From Nitratireductor sp. (lineage in GTDB: Bacteria; Pseudomonadota; Alphaproteobacteria; Rhizobiales; Rhizobiaceae), in the NCBI RefSeq assembly GCF_017794765.1, contig NZ_CP051236.1, forward strand, positions 1,598,035-1,643,599: a DNA stretch of 45,565 bases, in the 5' to 3' direction. A program made the position numbers and the translations under genes. The notes under the pieces are model-generated. The model saw only the letters and a list, made by a program, of their open reading frames with translations, was not told where the DNA came from and did not search any database. Positions 1 through 9,357 of the stretch are shown one piece after another (position 1 is the stretch's first letter; each line of letters starts with the position of its first letter).

Positions 1-449
1 GCATCGGCGTCAGCATCAGCATCACCGTCGTCAGCGTTGGATCCGCCGCCGGAAAGTGCGGCTGCCCCGCCGGCGAGAAGGCCCAGGCCTGCCAAACCCA
101 TCAGTGAGGATCCACTCACGCCGCCCCCGATAAGGTGATCGACAGAGGCAATTTCGGAGAACTGAAAATCGGCGAGACCTGCGGTGTGATCTCCAAACCA
201 CAGATCTCCGCTCGGATCCTCAAGAACCAGGTCGCTTTTGGCACCGTCACTTTCGATATAGAAATTCTCTATTCGAACCACGCGCCCGTCGTGCAGCTTC
301 AAGAGAAGGTGATTGCCATCGCGGGTGAAGCTTTCTACCGCGCTGGGGGGGATTTTCAGGGTGACGACGCTTGGCGCGTCCAAAGCTATAGCGTCAAGAG
401 CCGCGGTTCTCTCGCTTCCGGTGCCTTTAACTGAAATTACAGCTGCCAC
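1..449 (-). CDS. BapA-like type I secreted adhesin, N-terminal part (runs off the window)
   Basis: This is the start of a large surface protein; 149 codons are visible and the gene continues beyond base 1. The first ~105 residues resemble the BapA prefix-like domain of biofilm adhesins (VVRIENFYIE; DLWFGD; FQFSEIASVDHLI). A Gly/Ala-rich hydrophobic stretch (about residues 108-133, GLAGLGLLAGG, then SGGG) and an Asp/Ala linker follow, where such proteins normally pass into repeated Ig-like domains. The start is GTG, with GAGGTGAT just upstream as a strong ribosome site. No N-terminal signal peptide is seen, as expected for type I secretion. The TolC-type gene upstream on the same strand fits as its outer-membrane exit. 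The rest of the protein, including the C-terminal secretion signal, cannot be seen. Confidence 0.75.
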   Translation of the reverse strand, partial: MAAVISVKGTGSERTAALDAIALDAPSVVTLKIPPSAVESFTRDGNHLLLKLHDGRVVRIENFYIESDGAKSDLVLEDPSGDLWFGDHTAGLADFQFSEIASVDHLIGGGVSGSSLMGLAGLGLLAGGAAALSGGGSNADDGDADADAD

Positions 450-895
450 GAGATCACCTCTGTCAACAATGTTGCCCTAAATCAATTCTAATTCAATAAA
501 TAACCTGAAATAAAATTAGTGTAGACAAAATCCGTTTCAAAAAGAAATACGGGGATATATATGATCGTGAGAATATTGATAAAGGGAAAAAATCACGCAA
601 CATCAAATAGATAATAAAATTAGCTTTATAACCTTTTCAGAGATTCATTGTTTTCGATTCATTGATTTGGTTATTAAAAATATAAATATAAAAAGAGAAA
701 TATATAAGGCGTCAAAACTCTAGGTTGATTTGTCATTGCAAGGATCGCCAGATCTCTGCAGGTATGTCGCGAAAAACTGCTCCCGCAGTGGTAGATCCCC
801 GCGAATCACTTGAACAAGCGCGGGCTAGCTTCTCCCGGGGGCGAGCGCGGAAGAAAAGACAGATGCGTCACGGGGCGTATGCAACTGCAAAGCCC
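450..895. promoter_or_regulatory. AT-rich intergenic island upstream of the adhesin gene
   Basis: This gap lies between the TolC-type gene and the adhesin, both on the minus strand. From about 461 to 725 it is strikingly A+T-rich, with long A and T tracts, while its flanks have the high G+C of the rest of the window. No convincing ORF is present; the one crossing 725-1237 on the plus strand lies mostly opposite the TolC gene. The island should hold the adhesin promoter: on the minus strand a TTGAAA/TAATTT pair with a 16-nt spacer can be drawn about 60-90 bp before the GTG. In rhizobia such islands are typical targets of MucR/Ros or H-NS-like silencers. That role is inference. Confidence 0.4.
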
Positions 896-2371
896 CTAAA
901 GGCGAACGCCGTGCAGTCTCTCGCCCTCCAGATTAAGGTAGTGGCGCAGCAGCCCTGTTTGAAAAGCGCAGTCCACGTTCAGTTTTTGCAAGTCGTAACG
1001 GATATTTGCAGCTTCAAAACGGGCGGCGTGAAATTCCTGGTCGGCGTTGAGAAGATCGAGAAGCGTTCGCGTGCCCAGGTCCAGATACTGTTTGCGATAA
1101 AGGTCGCGTGTCTGCTTCATCATCGCTTCACGCGAGGCTATGGATGCGAGCAATTGTCGATAGCTGGCGATCTGCCCGTTGGCCTCAAGCAGCTTGCCTT
1201 CGACCTCGACCCGCACACGATCGCGCGCCTGCGATGAAGCGCGCAAGGCCAGGTTGGCGGCGCGGTTGCGGGCGGCGTTTTCGCCGCCGTTGTAAAGGCT
1301 GCCCTTTACATTCAGGCCGATATTGTATTCGGGATCGCTATCGTCAAGTTCCAGGAGATCGGCGCCGACACTGGCCTCCAGCGAGAAGGTGGGGAGGCCC
1401 TCTGCCTTGCTTAGATCGACTTGCGCTGTCGCCGCCGTCCGTTCGGCGTCTGCCTGCATGATCGCGGGTATCCGCGACCAGTCCGGCTTATCGACCGAGC
1501 AGGCCTCGCTGAGCCATTTCGGCGCCGTCCCAGACACAGGCGTCCCAGACATGGCCGTTCCGGCCCCGGTAGCTCCGGTCAAAGTGCCGAGCCTGCTCCG
1601 CCAGCGTCGCGCCTGGGCTTCGATTTCAAGTTGCTTTGCGCGTGCCGCCTGTACCCTTGCCTCGGCTTGAAGCTGATCGGAACGCGTACTGGCGCCCTTG
1701 TCGGTGCGGGCGCGCACGAGGTCGAGAATGGCGCGGGTGTCGCGCACCTGGTCCTGGGCAATCCCGCCCAGCGCCTGGTTGCGCTGCACTTCAGTGACAG
1801 CCAGAGCGGCGTCGCGGATCAATTCATCCACCCGCAACAGCACTTGAGATCTGCGACCCTCAACACCGGCTCGCTCAACCTTTATCTTATGGTCGACCTT
1901 GCCGAAATCGTAAACCATCTGCGATGCGGACAGGTTGACCGTCGGCTTGTACCCGCTTTCATCCGCGTCGCTGCCATAAGAGGAATTCACGCCCCAGTTC
2001 ACCCGCGGCAGATAGCCCGCACGCGCCTGTGCCACAATCTCGTTCTGCTGGTTCAGGCGCTCGACCGTTTCCTTCACCGAAGGGTGCCAGGTCAACGCAC
2101 GGCGTACCATTGCCTCAAGCCCCGAGGGGCTCTTTTCGCCACGGGGCCTGGGAGAAAACTGGCGCTCCGTGCTCTGCTCGTCCTGAACAGACGGTGCTTC
2201 ATTCGCCGGGCTCGGCGCCTCGGGCGTCCTTGTGATCGATCCGGTTATTTCACTGCTCGGCTGTACGGCGAGCTCCCCGGCGGGCTGTGTTGTCGGCGTG
2301 CTCGTGCATCCGCAAAGCAGCGCCATCAGCGCGCAGCCGAACGCGAGATACAATTCGTCGAGCTGACGCAT
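896..2371 (-). CDS. TolC-family outer membrane factor (type I secretion), probable lipoprotein
   Basis: The 491-residue protein has the TolC/OEP organisation: two related halves rich in long amphipathic helices (for example the stretch with RRSQVLLRVDELIRDAAL and, in the second half, SSQARDRVRVEVEGKLLE), giving a trimeric periplasmic tunnel on an outer-membrane barrel. The N-terminus (ALMALLCGC, Cys22) looks like a lipobox. Residues 23-90 are a Pro/Ser/Thr/Glu-rich linker. The ATG is preceded by GGAG at six-base spacing. Its position upstream of the BapA-like gene on the same strand suggests it exports that adhesin. No inner-membrane ABC protein or membrane-fusion protein of the same system lies inside the window; they may lie beyond the adhesin. 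Confidence 0.85.
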   Translation of the reverse strand: MRQLDELYLAFGCALMALLCGCTSTPTTQPAGELAVQPSSEITGSITRTPEAPSPANEAPSVQDEQSTERQFSPRPRGEKSPSGLEAMVRRALTWHPSVKETVERLNQQNEIVAQARAGYLPRVNWGVNSSYGSDADESGYKPTVNLSASQMVYDFGKVDHKIKVERAGVEGRRSQVLLRVDELIRDAALAVTEVQRNQALGGIAQDQVRDTRAILDLVRARTDKGASTRSDQLQAEARVQAARAKQLEIEAQARRWRSRLGTLTGATGAGTAMSGTPVSGTAPKWLSEACSVDKPDWSRIPAIMQADAERTAATAQVDLSKAEGLPTFSLEASVGADLLELDDSDPEYNIGLNVKGSLYNGGENAARNRAANLALRASSQARDRVRVEVEGKLLEANGQIASYRQLLASIASREAMMKQTRDLYRKQYLDLGTRTLLDLLNADQEFHAARFEAANIRYDLQKLNVDCAFQTGLLRHYLNLEGERLHGVRL

Positions 2372-2486
2372 TCACAACTCCGAACATTGTGAGCAAACGC
2401 AAAGCGGGCTGCCAACGCGGAACTTGTCGGAACGGTCGATTACCGATCACGGCAGACATGTGATGCACACGATGCGCCGATGATGG

Positions 2487-2501
2487 TTAACCAATGGTTA
2501 C
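2487..2501. promoter_or_regulatory. CtrA-like site upstream of tolC-type gene
   Basis: TTAA-N7-TTAC, embedded in GGTTAACC-AAT-GGTTACC, lies about 115 bp before the ATG of the TolC-type gene. The alphaproteobacterial CtrA consensus is TTAA-N7-TTAA(C), so one base differs. It could equally be a chance near-palindrome. Confidence 0.25.
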
Positions 2502-2514
2502 CGGGGAAACCCGG

Positions 2515-2703
2515 CTAAGTTTCACATGTCAGCGGGCATAGCGCGAAGCGGCGGCAGACGACAGTGGACGTGGGAACGCGTTCTGGTCGCCTGCAGGTGA
2601 GGCCGGATCCACGCGGGGGAGGGCCCTGCAAGCACCGGCCCATGCGCTGCGCAAATGCCTGCGGCGTTGCGGCAAGCGCAACAAGAGTGCAGAGAATCAA
2701 CAT
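2515..2703 (-). CDS. Possible small secreted protein
   Basis: A 62-codon ORF begins with a plausible signal peptide (MLILCTLVALAATPQAFAQ, cleavage after AFA). The ~43-residue remainder is rich in Arg, Pro and Cys and resembles no family known to me. It sits alone between the TolC-type gene and the tRNA. The upstream sequence has only a weak GGA ribosome site. It may be a genuine small periplasmic protein, a truncated gene, or chance. Confidence 0.25.
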   Translation of the reverse strand: MLILCTLVALAATPQAFAQRMGRCLQGPPPRGSGLTCRRPERVPTSTVVCRRFALCPLTCET

Positions 2704-2747
2704 TCCGGGCGTTTGTGCAGGCGCTTGAATTTGCTTGGGAAAGAATT

Positions 2748-2821
2748 TGGCTGGGGAACCTGGATTCGAACCAGGACTAACGGAGTCAGAGTCCGTGGGT
2801 CTACCGTTAACCTATTCCCCA
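2748..2821 (-). tRNA. tRNA-Gln (anticodon CUG)
   Basis: Read on the minus strand, the sequence folds as a complete cloverleaf. The acceptor stem is TGGGGAA with TTCCCCA, the discriminator is G and a CCA end is encoded. The anticodon stem ACGGA/TCCGT encloses the loop CTCTGAC, giving anticodon CTG. The T-arm contains GGTTCGAATCC. CUG reads the glutamine codon CAG. The TGGGG acceptor start is typical of bacterial tRNA-Gln. Confidence 0.95.
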
Positions 2822-2850
2822 GCGTGCGGCGCTGGCCGCTTTCGCCACGC

Positions 2851-2878
2851 TATTTAGCGATATGAGTTTTATAGTCAA
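2851..2878 (-). promoter_or_regulatory. Probable sigma-70 promoter of tRNA-Gln
   Basis: On the minus strand TTGACT (2878-2873) and TAAATA (2856-2851) are separated by 16 bases. The -10 element ends about 30 bases before the tRNA 5' end and is followed by a G+C-rich stretch, as usual for stable-RNA promoters. Confidence 0.45.
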
Positions 2879-3056
2879 GGGCGGATACGGATTCAATTCG
2901 AGGAACGGCAATTTTCTCGACCGCGCGAAGATGATTGCATTTCCGGCGAAGACCACTCTTGGTGAAACCAGCTATGGCTGATACTCTGGCATCAACTAAA
3001 CGGAATGAGCTGCATGCTGCGCCCTGAAGGGCTTGCGCGGCGGCGAAGGAATAGCG

Positions 3057-4562
3057 GTGGAAAACCACGACCATGGCGGGGTCTCCCCGTTAGACAGGGT
3101 CGTCCGGGATGCCGCGTCGGATGGGGGCTCCTCCCCCGGCTTCGACGATCGGTCGGCCGGACAGCCTGCTCTTGTGGGCGAAACGAATGTTTTGCCCAAG
3201 CGAAAAAAAACGCGCAGGAAAAGGGCCTCACGCTCTCGCGCCGCGCCGCATCGTGCATCGGACGATGCCTCAGAAGAGGCATTCAATGGTGATGCCTCCA
3301 AAGGTGATGCCTCGCATTTGCGCAAAGACGATCCTGAACATGTGCGGGTCCGGGACGGGCAAGCGCATGGGGATGGAACGTCGCGACCGGAGGAAAATTC
3401 CCCGAAAAGAAAGCGCCGAAAGCGTCGCCGGCGCCGTGCATTCGTGCGTGAGGCGGTGGCTGAGACAACCGCCAAAGAGACGCCACCTCAAGCTGAAGCG
3501 GGAAAGTCGAGCCGCTCTCAACCGGCAAGGCGGCGCGAATCAGAGCAGGAAGGCCAGCGCACGTCTTATGCGGCGCTTGATCTTGGCACGAACAATTGCC
3601 GACTGCTGGTCGCCGTTCCAACCAGACCCGGACATTTTCGTGTTGTGGACGCTTTCTCGCGGATTGTACGCCTTGGAGAAGGGCTCAGCCGTGAAGGCCG
3701 GCTTAGCGAAGCAGCGATGGACAGAGCTGTCAGTGCTCTTGGCATTTGTGCCGAAAAACTGGGGCATCGAAAGCCCCGGCGTATGCGGTTGATCGCGACG
3801 GAAGCCTGCCGTTCGGCCGAAAACGGCGAAGCCTTCATAGAGCGCGTGAAGCACGAGACCGGGCTCACACTTGAAATCATCGACCGGCAGACGGAAGCAC
3901 GGCTGGCCGTCGCTGGCTGCAGCACGCTGGTGGAACGTGGAACGGAGGGCGTGGTTCTATTCGACATCGGCGGCGGTTCGTCCGAGATTGCTTTGGTGGA
4001 TATCTCCCGCCACCGCACACCGCGGCTTGCTGATCACATCGTTGCGTGGACCTCGCTGCCTGTGGGCGTGGTTTCGCTTGCAGAGCGTTTCGGCGGTCAT
4101 CATGTGACGCGTGAAAGCTTTCTGGCAATGGTGGACGCGGTGAGTGAAATGCTTGACCGTTTTGACGATGGCGGACGTCTTTCCAGGATCGCTGCCGGGG
4201 GGCGATTTCATTTGATAGGCACCTCCGGAACGGTCACGACGCTTGCCGGCGTTCACCTGGGCCTGGCACGCTACGATCGCCGGCAGGTCGACGGGCTCTG
4301 GATGGAGCGGGACAATGTGGACCGCATGATAGAGACGCTGCTTTCATGGGATTTCGAACAGCGCAAGGCCAATCCCTGCATTGGTGCGGATCGCGCTGAT
4401 CTCGTGCTCGCCGGTTGTGCAATCCTCGAGGCGATCCGCCGGCGCTGGCCCTCGGAGCGGTTGCGGGTGGCGGACCGTGGCCTGCGCGAAGGCATGTTGA
4501 ACGAAATGATGGCCGCTGATGGCGCGTGGCGTCGCCGGCGGCAGACGGGACGAGGCAAATGA
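3057..4562 (+). CDS. ppx: Ppx/GppA phosphatase (exopolyphosphatase / pppGpp phosphohydrolase) with long basic N-terminal extension
   Basis: Enzymes of this family remove terminal phosphate from polyphosphate or pppGpp. The actin-like ATPase core begins near residue 160 ([13 protein letters not shown]) and contains the family motifs [23 protein letters not shown] and [12 protein letters not shown]. The first ~160 residues are a charged, low-complexity extension with an Arg/Lys run ([10 protein letters not shown]) and a short repeat (GDASKGDAS). I prefer the GTG at 3057, six bases after GAAGGA, giving 501 residues; an in-frame TTG at 3033 would add eight. The rlmE start follows 10 bases after the stop, so the two genes are probably co-transcribed. 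Whether the enzyme prefers polyP or pppGpp cannot be told from sequence. Confidence 0.9.
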   Translation: MENHDHGGVSPLDRVVRDAASDGGSSPGFDDRSAGQPALVGETNVLPKRKKTRRKRASRSRAAPHRASDDASEEAFNGDASKGDASHLRKDDPEHVRVRDGQAHGDGTSRPEENSPKRKRRKRRRRRAFVREAVAETTAKETPPQAEAGKSSRSQPARRRESEQEGQRTSYAALDLGTNNCRLLVAVPTRPGHFRVVDAFSRIVRLGEGLSREGRLSEAAMDRAVSALGICAEKLGHRKPRRMRLIATEACRSAENGEAFIERVKHETGLTLEIIDRQTEARLAVAGCSTLVERGTEGVVLFDIGGGSSEIALVDISRHRTPRLADHIVAWTSLPVGVVSLAERFGGHHVTRESFLAMVDAVSEMLDRFDDGGRLSRIAAGGRFHLIGTSGTVTTLAGVHLGLARYDRRQVDGLWMERDNVDRMIETLLSWDFEQRKANPCIGADRADLVLAGCAILEAIRRRWPSERLRVADRGLREGMLNEMMAADGAWRRRRQTGRGK

Positions 4563-4572
4563 GGTTGTGCGG

Positions 4573-5295
4573 ATGAGCAGGAAACCGGCCAAGACGGGCG
4601 GCGGCGCTCGTGCGCTCAAAACACGGGTCAAGAAAAAGCGCGGGCTGAAAAATTCGTCCCGCCGCTGGCTCGAGCGGCATCTGAACGACCCCTATGTGCA
4701 TCGCGCACAGGCTGAGGGAATGCGCTCGCGCGCGGCCTACAAGCTGACGGAAATCGACGACCGCCACAAGCTGCTCTTTCCCGGCGCGCGGGTGATCGAT
4801 CTGGGTGCCGCTCCGGGAGGCTGGTGCCAGGTTGCGGCCGAGCGGGTGGGGTCCACACCTGAAAACCCGCTCGTCGTTGGCATAGACTATCTGGGCATGG
4901 ATGCGGTGCCCGGCGCTGTTGTTCTCGAGATGGATTTTCTCGACGATGATGCACCAGAGCGCCTTCTCGAGACGCTCGGCGAGGCGCCGGACCTCGTCAT
5001 CTCCGACATGGCTGCGCCGACCACAGGACACCGCCAGACCGACCATTTGCGCACCATGCATCTGTGCGAGACAGCGGCGGATTTCGCGCTTTCCGTCCTG
5101 AAACCGGGCGGGCATTTTCTGGCGAAGACCTTCCAGGGTGGCGCCGAAACCGGCTTGCTCGATCAACTGAAGCGCAATTTCAAGTCCGTCCACCATGTGA
5201 AGCCGCAGGCCTCGCGAGCCGAATCGGTGGAGCTCTACCTTCTCGCCAAGGGGTTCAAGGGACGCTCCGAAGAACGTTCCGAAGAGGATCTGTAA
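4573..5295 (+). CDS. rlmE: 23S rRNA 2'-O-ribose U2552 methyltransferase RlmE (FtsJ/RrmJ)
   Basis: The enzyme methylates U2552 in the A-loop of 23S rRNA, a late step of 50S assembly. The 240-residue protein has the SAM-binding motif [11 protein letters not shown] (residues 74-84) and the catalytic triad K57 (AAYKLTE), D145 (LVISDMAAP) and K185 (FLAKTF). A basic N-terminal tail ([17 protein letters not shown]) fits rRNA binding. The ATG at 4573 is preferred, with GAGG eight bases upstream; the open frame extends further upstream into the end of ppx. Confidence 0.95.
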   Translation: MSRKPAKTGGGARALKTRVKKKRGLKNSSRRWLERHLNDPYVHRAQAEGMRSRAAYKLTEIDDRHKLLFPGARVIDLGAAPGGWCQVAAERVGSTPENPLVVGIDYLGMDAVPGAVVLEMDFLDDDAPERLLETLGEAPDLVISDMAAPTTGHRQTDHLRTMHLCETAADFALSVLKPGGHFLAKTFQGGAETGLLDQLKRNFKSVHHVKPQASRAESVELYLLAKGFKGRSEERSEEDL

Positions 5296-5304
5296 GTCCT
5301 CTCT

Positions 5305-6720
5305 TCATTCGCCGGCCGGAGTCGGCTCTTCGACCCTGCCGCGCCTCTTGGTATGACCTGAAACGCGGCTCCCTGCTTCTGGTGGCAGGGAAAGGAACGG
5401 GATGGCAGCCATGGCGGAAAGCGCGGCCACGATCAGAAAGGCGCTGACAAAGGCGTCCATGCCCAGCTCTGTGCCGGTGATGAAGGCGGACGCCTCGAGA
5501 ATGCCGCCGCCGACCGCCACGCCCAGAGCAATGCTGACCTGCTGAGCCGCCGCGGAAATGGTTGAAGCCTGACTTGCCTCACGGTCCCCCAGCTCGGCGA
5601 AAACGAGTGCATTGGCCGAGGTGAAGAATAGAGAGCGCAGCAGACCCGAACCGATGAGCACGACGATGATGATCCAGTGCGGTGTCGTCGGCGTGAACAA
5701 TGCGTTGACGGCAATGCTCGCCCCGCCAAGCACGGAGGCGGCGACCAGAACGACCCGAAAACCGCCGAGCCGCAGCGCGGTGGTGGCGATAAATTTCATT
5801 GCAATTGCGCCAAACGCCGATGCGAAGGTGAGGAGGCCCGATTGAAAGGGTGTCAGGCCGAACACCACCTGAAACATGAGCGGTAGCAGAAAGGGCACCG
5901 CACCGACCCCGATGCGAAAGAGCGAGCCGCCGAGGATTGCCGAGCGGAACGCGCGATTTGCAAAGAGGCGGAGATTGAGAATGGGGGCAGGGGTGTGGAG
6001 TGCATGGCGGATGTAGGAAGCCGTGGCCAGGACACCGAGCACCACCGTCACCACGCCGACGATGGGGGGCAATGCCGGCAGGCTGATGACGGAGAGACCA
6101 AACACAAGCCCCGATGCGCCGATGCTGCAAAGCAGAAATCCGGAGAGGTCCAGAGGCCCGGTCTCCTCGCGGGCAAAGTCAGGCAGAACATGGCCAGAAA
6201 GGACAATGCCCAAAAGCCCGATCGGGACATTGATCAGGAAGATCCAGTGCCAGGAAAAATAGGTGGTGACGAAGCCGCCGAGCGGCGGGCCGGCGATCGG
6301 ACCGATCAGAGCAGGGACGGTTAGCCAGGCCATGGCTTTCACAAGCTGTTCTCGCGGCACGGCGCGCACGAGAACAAGGCGGCCAACCGGGGTCATCATT
6401 GCGCCGCCCATGCCCTGCAGAAATCGTGAGAGCACGAAAGCAGCAAGCGAATTGGAAAAAGCGCAGGCGATCGACCCGAGCACGAAAACTGCGATCGCAA
6501 TGCGGAAGACCTTCTTTGCCCCAAAACGGTCAGCCATGAAGCCGCTGATCGGGATGAAGATGGCGAGCGAAACGAGATAGCTTGTCAGGGCGAGTTTCAA
6601 CGTCACAGGACTGGTGCCGATGTCGGCAGCGATGGCCGGAAGCGATGTGGCGATGACGGTTGAATCCATCTGCTCCATGAAGAGCGCGACGGCGAGTATG
6701 AGCGGTAGCGTGCGGTTCAA
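5305..6720 (-). CDS. MFS drug:H+ antiporter, DHA2-like
   Basis: This inner-membrane exporter of 471 residues appears to have about 14 membrane segments. TM1 carries MEQMDSTVIATSLPAIA, the DHA2-family motif D1 region. The A-like loop GFMADRFGAKKVF and the antiporter motif C-like stretch (PALIGPIAGPPLGGFVTTYFSW, residues about 140-161) are clear, and the WHWIFLINVPIG signature of EmrB/QacA-type pumps follows. The start is TTG at 6720; the nearest in-frame ATG would cut into TM1. It converges with rlmE (10 bases apart). Substrate cannot be predicted. Confidence 0.85.
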   Translation of the reverse strand: MNRTLPLILAVALFMEQMDSTVIATSLPAIAADIGTSPVTLKLALTSYLVSLAIFIPISGFMADRFGAKKVFRIAIAVFVLGSIACAFSNSLAAFVLSRFLQGMGGAMMTPVGRLVLVRAVPREQLVKAMAWLTVPALIGPIAGPPLGGFVTTYFSWHWIFLINVPIGLLGIVLSGHVLPDFAREETGPLDLSGFLLCSIGASGLVFGLSVISLPALPPIVGVVTVVLGVLATASYIRHALHTPAPILNLRLFANRAFRSAILGGSLFRIGVGAVPFLLPLMFQVVFGLTPFQSGLLTFASAFGAIAMKFIATTALRLGGFRVVLVAASVLGGASIAVNALFTPTTPHWIIIVVLIGSGLLRSLFFTSANALVFAELGDREASQASTISAAAQQVSIALGVAVGGGILEASAFITGTELGMDAFVSAFLIVAALSAMAAIPFLSLPPEAGSRVSGHTKRRGRVEEPTPAGE

Positions 6721-7017
6721 GGCATTCTGTCCCTGTGCCGGTCTGCCGGGTGGGGCTGGGAGGGAAACTTTAGGCAGGCCGGATCAGCATGCGGGCTATA
6801 GCATGGGGCGTATCGCTTGTCCTGTGGCAGAGGCGGTGCTGTGTTGGTGCTGTCATGTTGTGTGGATGAAACATTCCGCCCTCATAGAGTGAGACCTCCT
6901 TTTCAAGCCGGCGCTTCCGTGGTACCAGCCAGCGCCAATCCTGAAAGGGAATCACACAAGCGAGGCCGTGCCATTTTATGGCGGGGTCGCGCGTCCTCTT
7001 ATTCCAAAGGGTCGGCC
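6721..7017. other. Divergent intergenic region between MFS gene and guaB
   Basis: About 300 bases without a supported gene. It must hold the promoters of the MFS exporter and guaB. AAAGGG stands before the guaB ATG as its ribosome site. No riboswitch or clear operator is recognised. Confidence 0.4.
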
Positions 7018-8520
7018 ATGGCGAAAATCATCGAAACAGCAACCGGCGCCCAGGCGCTTACATTCGACGACGTGCTCCTGCAGCCAGGCCATTCCGAGGT
7101 GATGCCCGGTCAGACGGATGTGCGCACGCGTATCGCTGGCGACATCGATCTCAACATCCCGATTCTATCGGCGGCAATGGACACGGTGACGGAAGCGCGC
7201 CTTGCGATTGCCATGGCCCAGGCAGGCGGCATCGGCGTCATTCATCGCAATCTCTCCCCGGCCGAGCAGGCCGAAGAGGTGCGGCAGGTAAAGAAGTTTG
7301 AGTCCGGCATGGTGGTGAATCCGATCACCATAGGCCCCGATGCAACGCTGGCCGAAGCGCAGGCGCTGATGCGGGCGCACGGCATTTCAGGCATCCCGGT
7401 GGTGGAAAACGGTGGCGCAGGTGGGCATACCACCGGACGCCTGGCCGGCATCCTGACCAACCGCGACGTGCGTTTTGCCTCCGATCCCGAGCAGCCGGTG
7501 CGCGAACTGATGACCCATCAGAACCTTGTGACGGTCAAGGACGGCGTGGCGCAGGACGAGGCAAAGCGGCTTCTGCACCAACACCGCATTGAAAAGCTTC
7601 TGGTGGTCGATGATGCGGGCAACTGCGTGGGGCTGATCACGGTGAAGGATATCGAGAAGTCGCAGCTCAATCCTCATGCCTCGAAAGATGCCCAGGGGCG
7701 GCTTCGCGCTGCAGCGGCAACCAGTGTTGGCGATGATGGCTTCGAACGCGCCGAGCGCCTGATCGATGCGGGTGTGGACCTTCTGGTGATCGACACCGCC
7801 CATGGTCATTCTCAGCGCGTGCTCGACGCCGTGGCGCGCGCCAAGAAGCTGTCAAACACCGTGCGCATCATCGCGGGCAATGTGGCAACGGCCGATGGCA
7901 CCAAGGCATTGATCGATGCGGGAGCCGATGGCGTCAAGATCGGCATCGGGCCGGGCTCCATCTGCACCACCCGCATTGTCGCCGGTGTCGGCGTGCCGCA
8001 GCTCTCGGCCATCATGTCCGCGGTTGAGGTCGCCGACAGGGAAGGTATCTCGCTGATCGCGGACGGCGGCATCAAATTCTCCGGCGATCTGGCGAAGGCG
8101 CTTGCCGCCGGTGCCTCGGCGGTTATGGTCGGTTCACTTCTGGCGGGCACCGATGAGAGCCCGGGGGAGGTCTACCTGCATCAGGGGCGTTCCTTCAAAG
8201 CCTATCGCGGCATGGGTTCGGTCGGAGCGATGGCGCGCGGTTCGGCCGACCGCTATTTCCAGGCCGAGGTGCGTGATACGCTGAAGCTTGTTCCTGAGGG
8301 TATCGAGGGGCAGGTGCCTTACAAGGGGCCTGCCAGTGGTGTTCTTCATCAGCTCACCGGTGGATTGAAGGCCGCCATGGGATATGTTGGTGCTGCCAAT
8401 CTGGCGGAGTTTCGTGAGCGGGCGACCTTTGTGCGCATTTCGGGAGCAGGCCTTCGCGAAAGCCACGCGCATGATGTCACAATCACACGCGAAAGCCCGA
8501 ACTATCCCGGTGGCGCGTAG
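7018..8520 (+). CDS. guaB: Inosine-5'-monophosphate dehydrogenase
   Basis: The enzyme oxidises IMP to XMP with NAD+, the committed step to GMP; guaA, which completes the branch, lies 6.4 kb downstream. The 500-residue TIM barrel contains the Bateman module (two CBS domains, roughly residues 95-215) between barrel strands. The active-site loop is [11 protein letters not shown] with Cys near residue 316. The phosphate-binding DGGI and [11 protein letters not shown] segments and the flap region after [10 protein letters not shown] are intact. The start chosen is the ATG at 7018, giving [21 protein letters not shown], the usual IMPDH N-terminus. Confidence 0.97.
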   Translation: MAKIIETATGAQALTFDDVLLQPGHSEVMPGQTDVRTRIAGDIDLNIPILSAAMDTVTEARLAIAMAQAGGIGVIHRNLSPAEQAEEVRQVKKFESGMVVNPITIGPDATLAEAQALMRAHGISGIPVVENGGAGGHTTGRLAGILTNRDVRFASDPEQPVRELMTHQNLVTVKDGVAQDEAKRLLHQHRIEKLLVVDDAGNCVGLITVKDIEKSQLNPHASKDAQGRLRAAAATSVGDDGFERAERLIDAGVDLLVIDTAHGHSQRVLDAVARAKKLSNTVRIIAGNVATADGTKALIDAGADGVKIGIGPGSICTTRIVAGVGVPQLSAIMSAVEVADREGISLIADGGIKFSGDLAKALAAGASAVMVGSLLAGTDESPGEVYLHQGRSFKAYRGMGSVGAMARGSADRYFQAEVRDTLKLVPEGIEGQVPYKGPASGVLHQLTGGLKAAMGYVGAANLAEFRERATFVRISGAGLRESHAHDVTITRESPNYPGGA

Positions 8521-8545
8521 CGCAGCCGGTTCAGCATTTTGCGAG

Positions 8546-8568
8546 AAAGGGCCGTCAGGCCCTTTTTT
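8546..8568 (+). terminator. Rho-independent terminator of guaB
   Basis: An 8-bp stem (AAAGGGCC / GGCCCTTT) with loop GTCA runs into a T tract, starting 25 bases after the guaB stop. It also abuts the end of the convergent aquaporin gene and may act in both directions, though the minus-strand T tract is short. Confidence 0.85.
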
Positions 8569-8569
8569 G

Positions 8570-9250
8570 TCAGGTGCGTTCCATCAAGGTCGTTTTGGCA
8601 ATGATCCCCGCAAGAACGGCGCCGACAAAGGGCGCGGTGATGAATAGCCAGAGCTGGTTCATCTCGCGTGCGCCCGAGAACAGGGCCGGCCCTATGGAAC
8701 GTGCGGGATTGACCGAGGTCCCGGTCGCCGGGATCAGGCAAAGGTGAATTGCTGTGAGTGTGAGGCCGATAACAATGCCGGAGAGCGGTGTCCGGTGTTT
8801 TTTCGCGGTTACCCCAAGGATCACAGTAACGAAGATAAAGGTGCCCAGGGCCTCCAGCGCAAAGGCCGTCGGCATCGGATATAGTCCCGCTCCATCCCAG
8901 CCATTGGCTGCCCGTGACACAGGCGCGACGGCATCGGAACCTTTTGCCATGCTCCAGAGTGTCGCAGCCGCAAGAGCGGCCCCTGCCGTCTGCGCAATCA
9001 TGTAGGGCAATACGTCTTTGAGACGCATGCGACCGGCCAGAAAAACGCCAGCGGTCACAGCCGGGTTAAGATGAGCTCCCGAGACGGGACCTATGGCATA
9101 TGCCATGGCAATCACCGCAACCCCAAACGAAATGGCAATACCCAGGCCACCCAGTGGCAAGAGATTTCCAAACCCGCCAACCGTCACGCTGGCGCATCCC
9201 AGAAAGACCAGGCAAAACGTTCCAAAGCACTCGGCGACGTAAGCTTTCAT
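8570..9250 (-). CDS. aqpZ: Aquaporin Z-type water channel
   Basis: This 226-residue inner-membrane channel has six membrane segments and both NPA half-helices (NPA at 62-64 in GAHLNPAVT and at 181-183 in TGTSVNPARS). The selectivity filter looks water-specific, with His169 (TAIHLCL) and Arg184, as in E. coli AqpZ. The ATG has AAGGA upstream. It is probably monocistronic and convergent with guaB. Confidence 0.92.
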   Translation of the reverse strand: MKAYVAECFGTFCLVFLGCASVTVGGFGNLLPLGGLGIAISFGVAVIAMAYAIGPVSGAHLNPAVTAGVFLAGRMRLKDVLPYMIAQTAGAALAAATLWSMAKGSDAVAPVSRAANGWDGAGLYPMPTAFALEALGTFIFVTVILGVTAKKHRTPLSGIVIGLTLTAIHLCLIPATGTSVNPARSIGPALFSGAREMNQLWLFITAPFVGAVLAGIIAKTTLMERT

Positions 9251-9357
9251 GGTTTTATCCTTGCGTTTAGGCCACCCTTGCCAAGCGTCTCCGTTTCGAT
9301 GCTGATGGTGAAATCAGGAATCGAGACGGGAATCCGCGAAAACGGGAAGGGAACGAC

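Larger units (their letters stand above)
2372..2747. other. Intergenic region between tolC-type gene and tRNA-Gln
   Basis: No conserved gene is recognised. The region holds one short minus-strand ORF with a signal-peptide-like start (2515-2703) and a CtrA-like direct repeat (2487-2501), both listed separately. The rest shows nothing clear. Confidence 0.4.

Noticed and set aside
725..1237. 170-codon plus-strand open frame
   Set aside because: Most of it is antisense to the TolC-type gene and no motif is recognisable.
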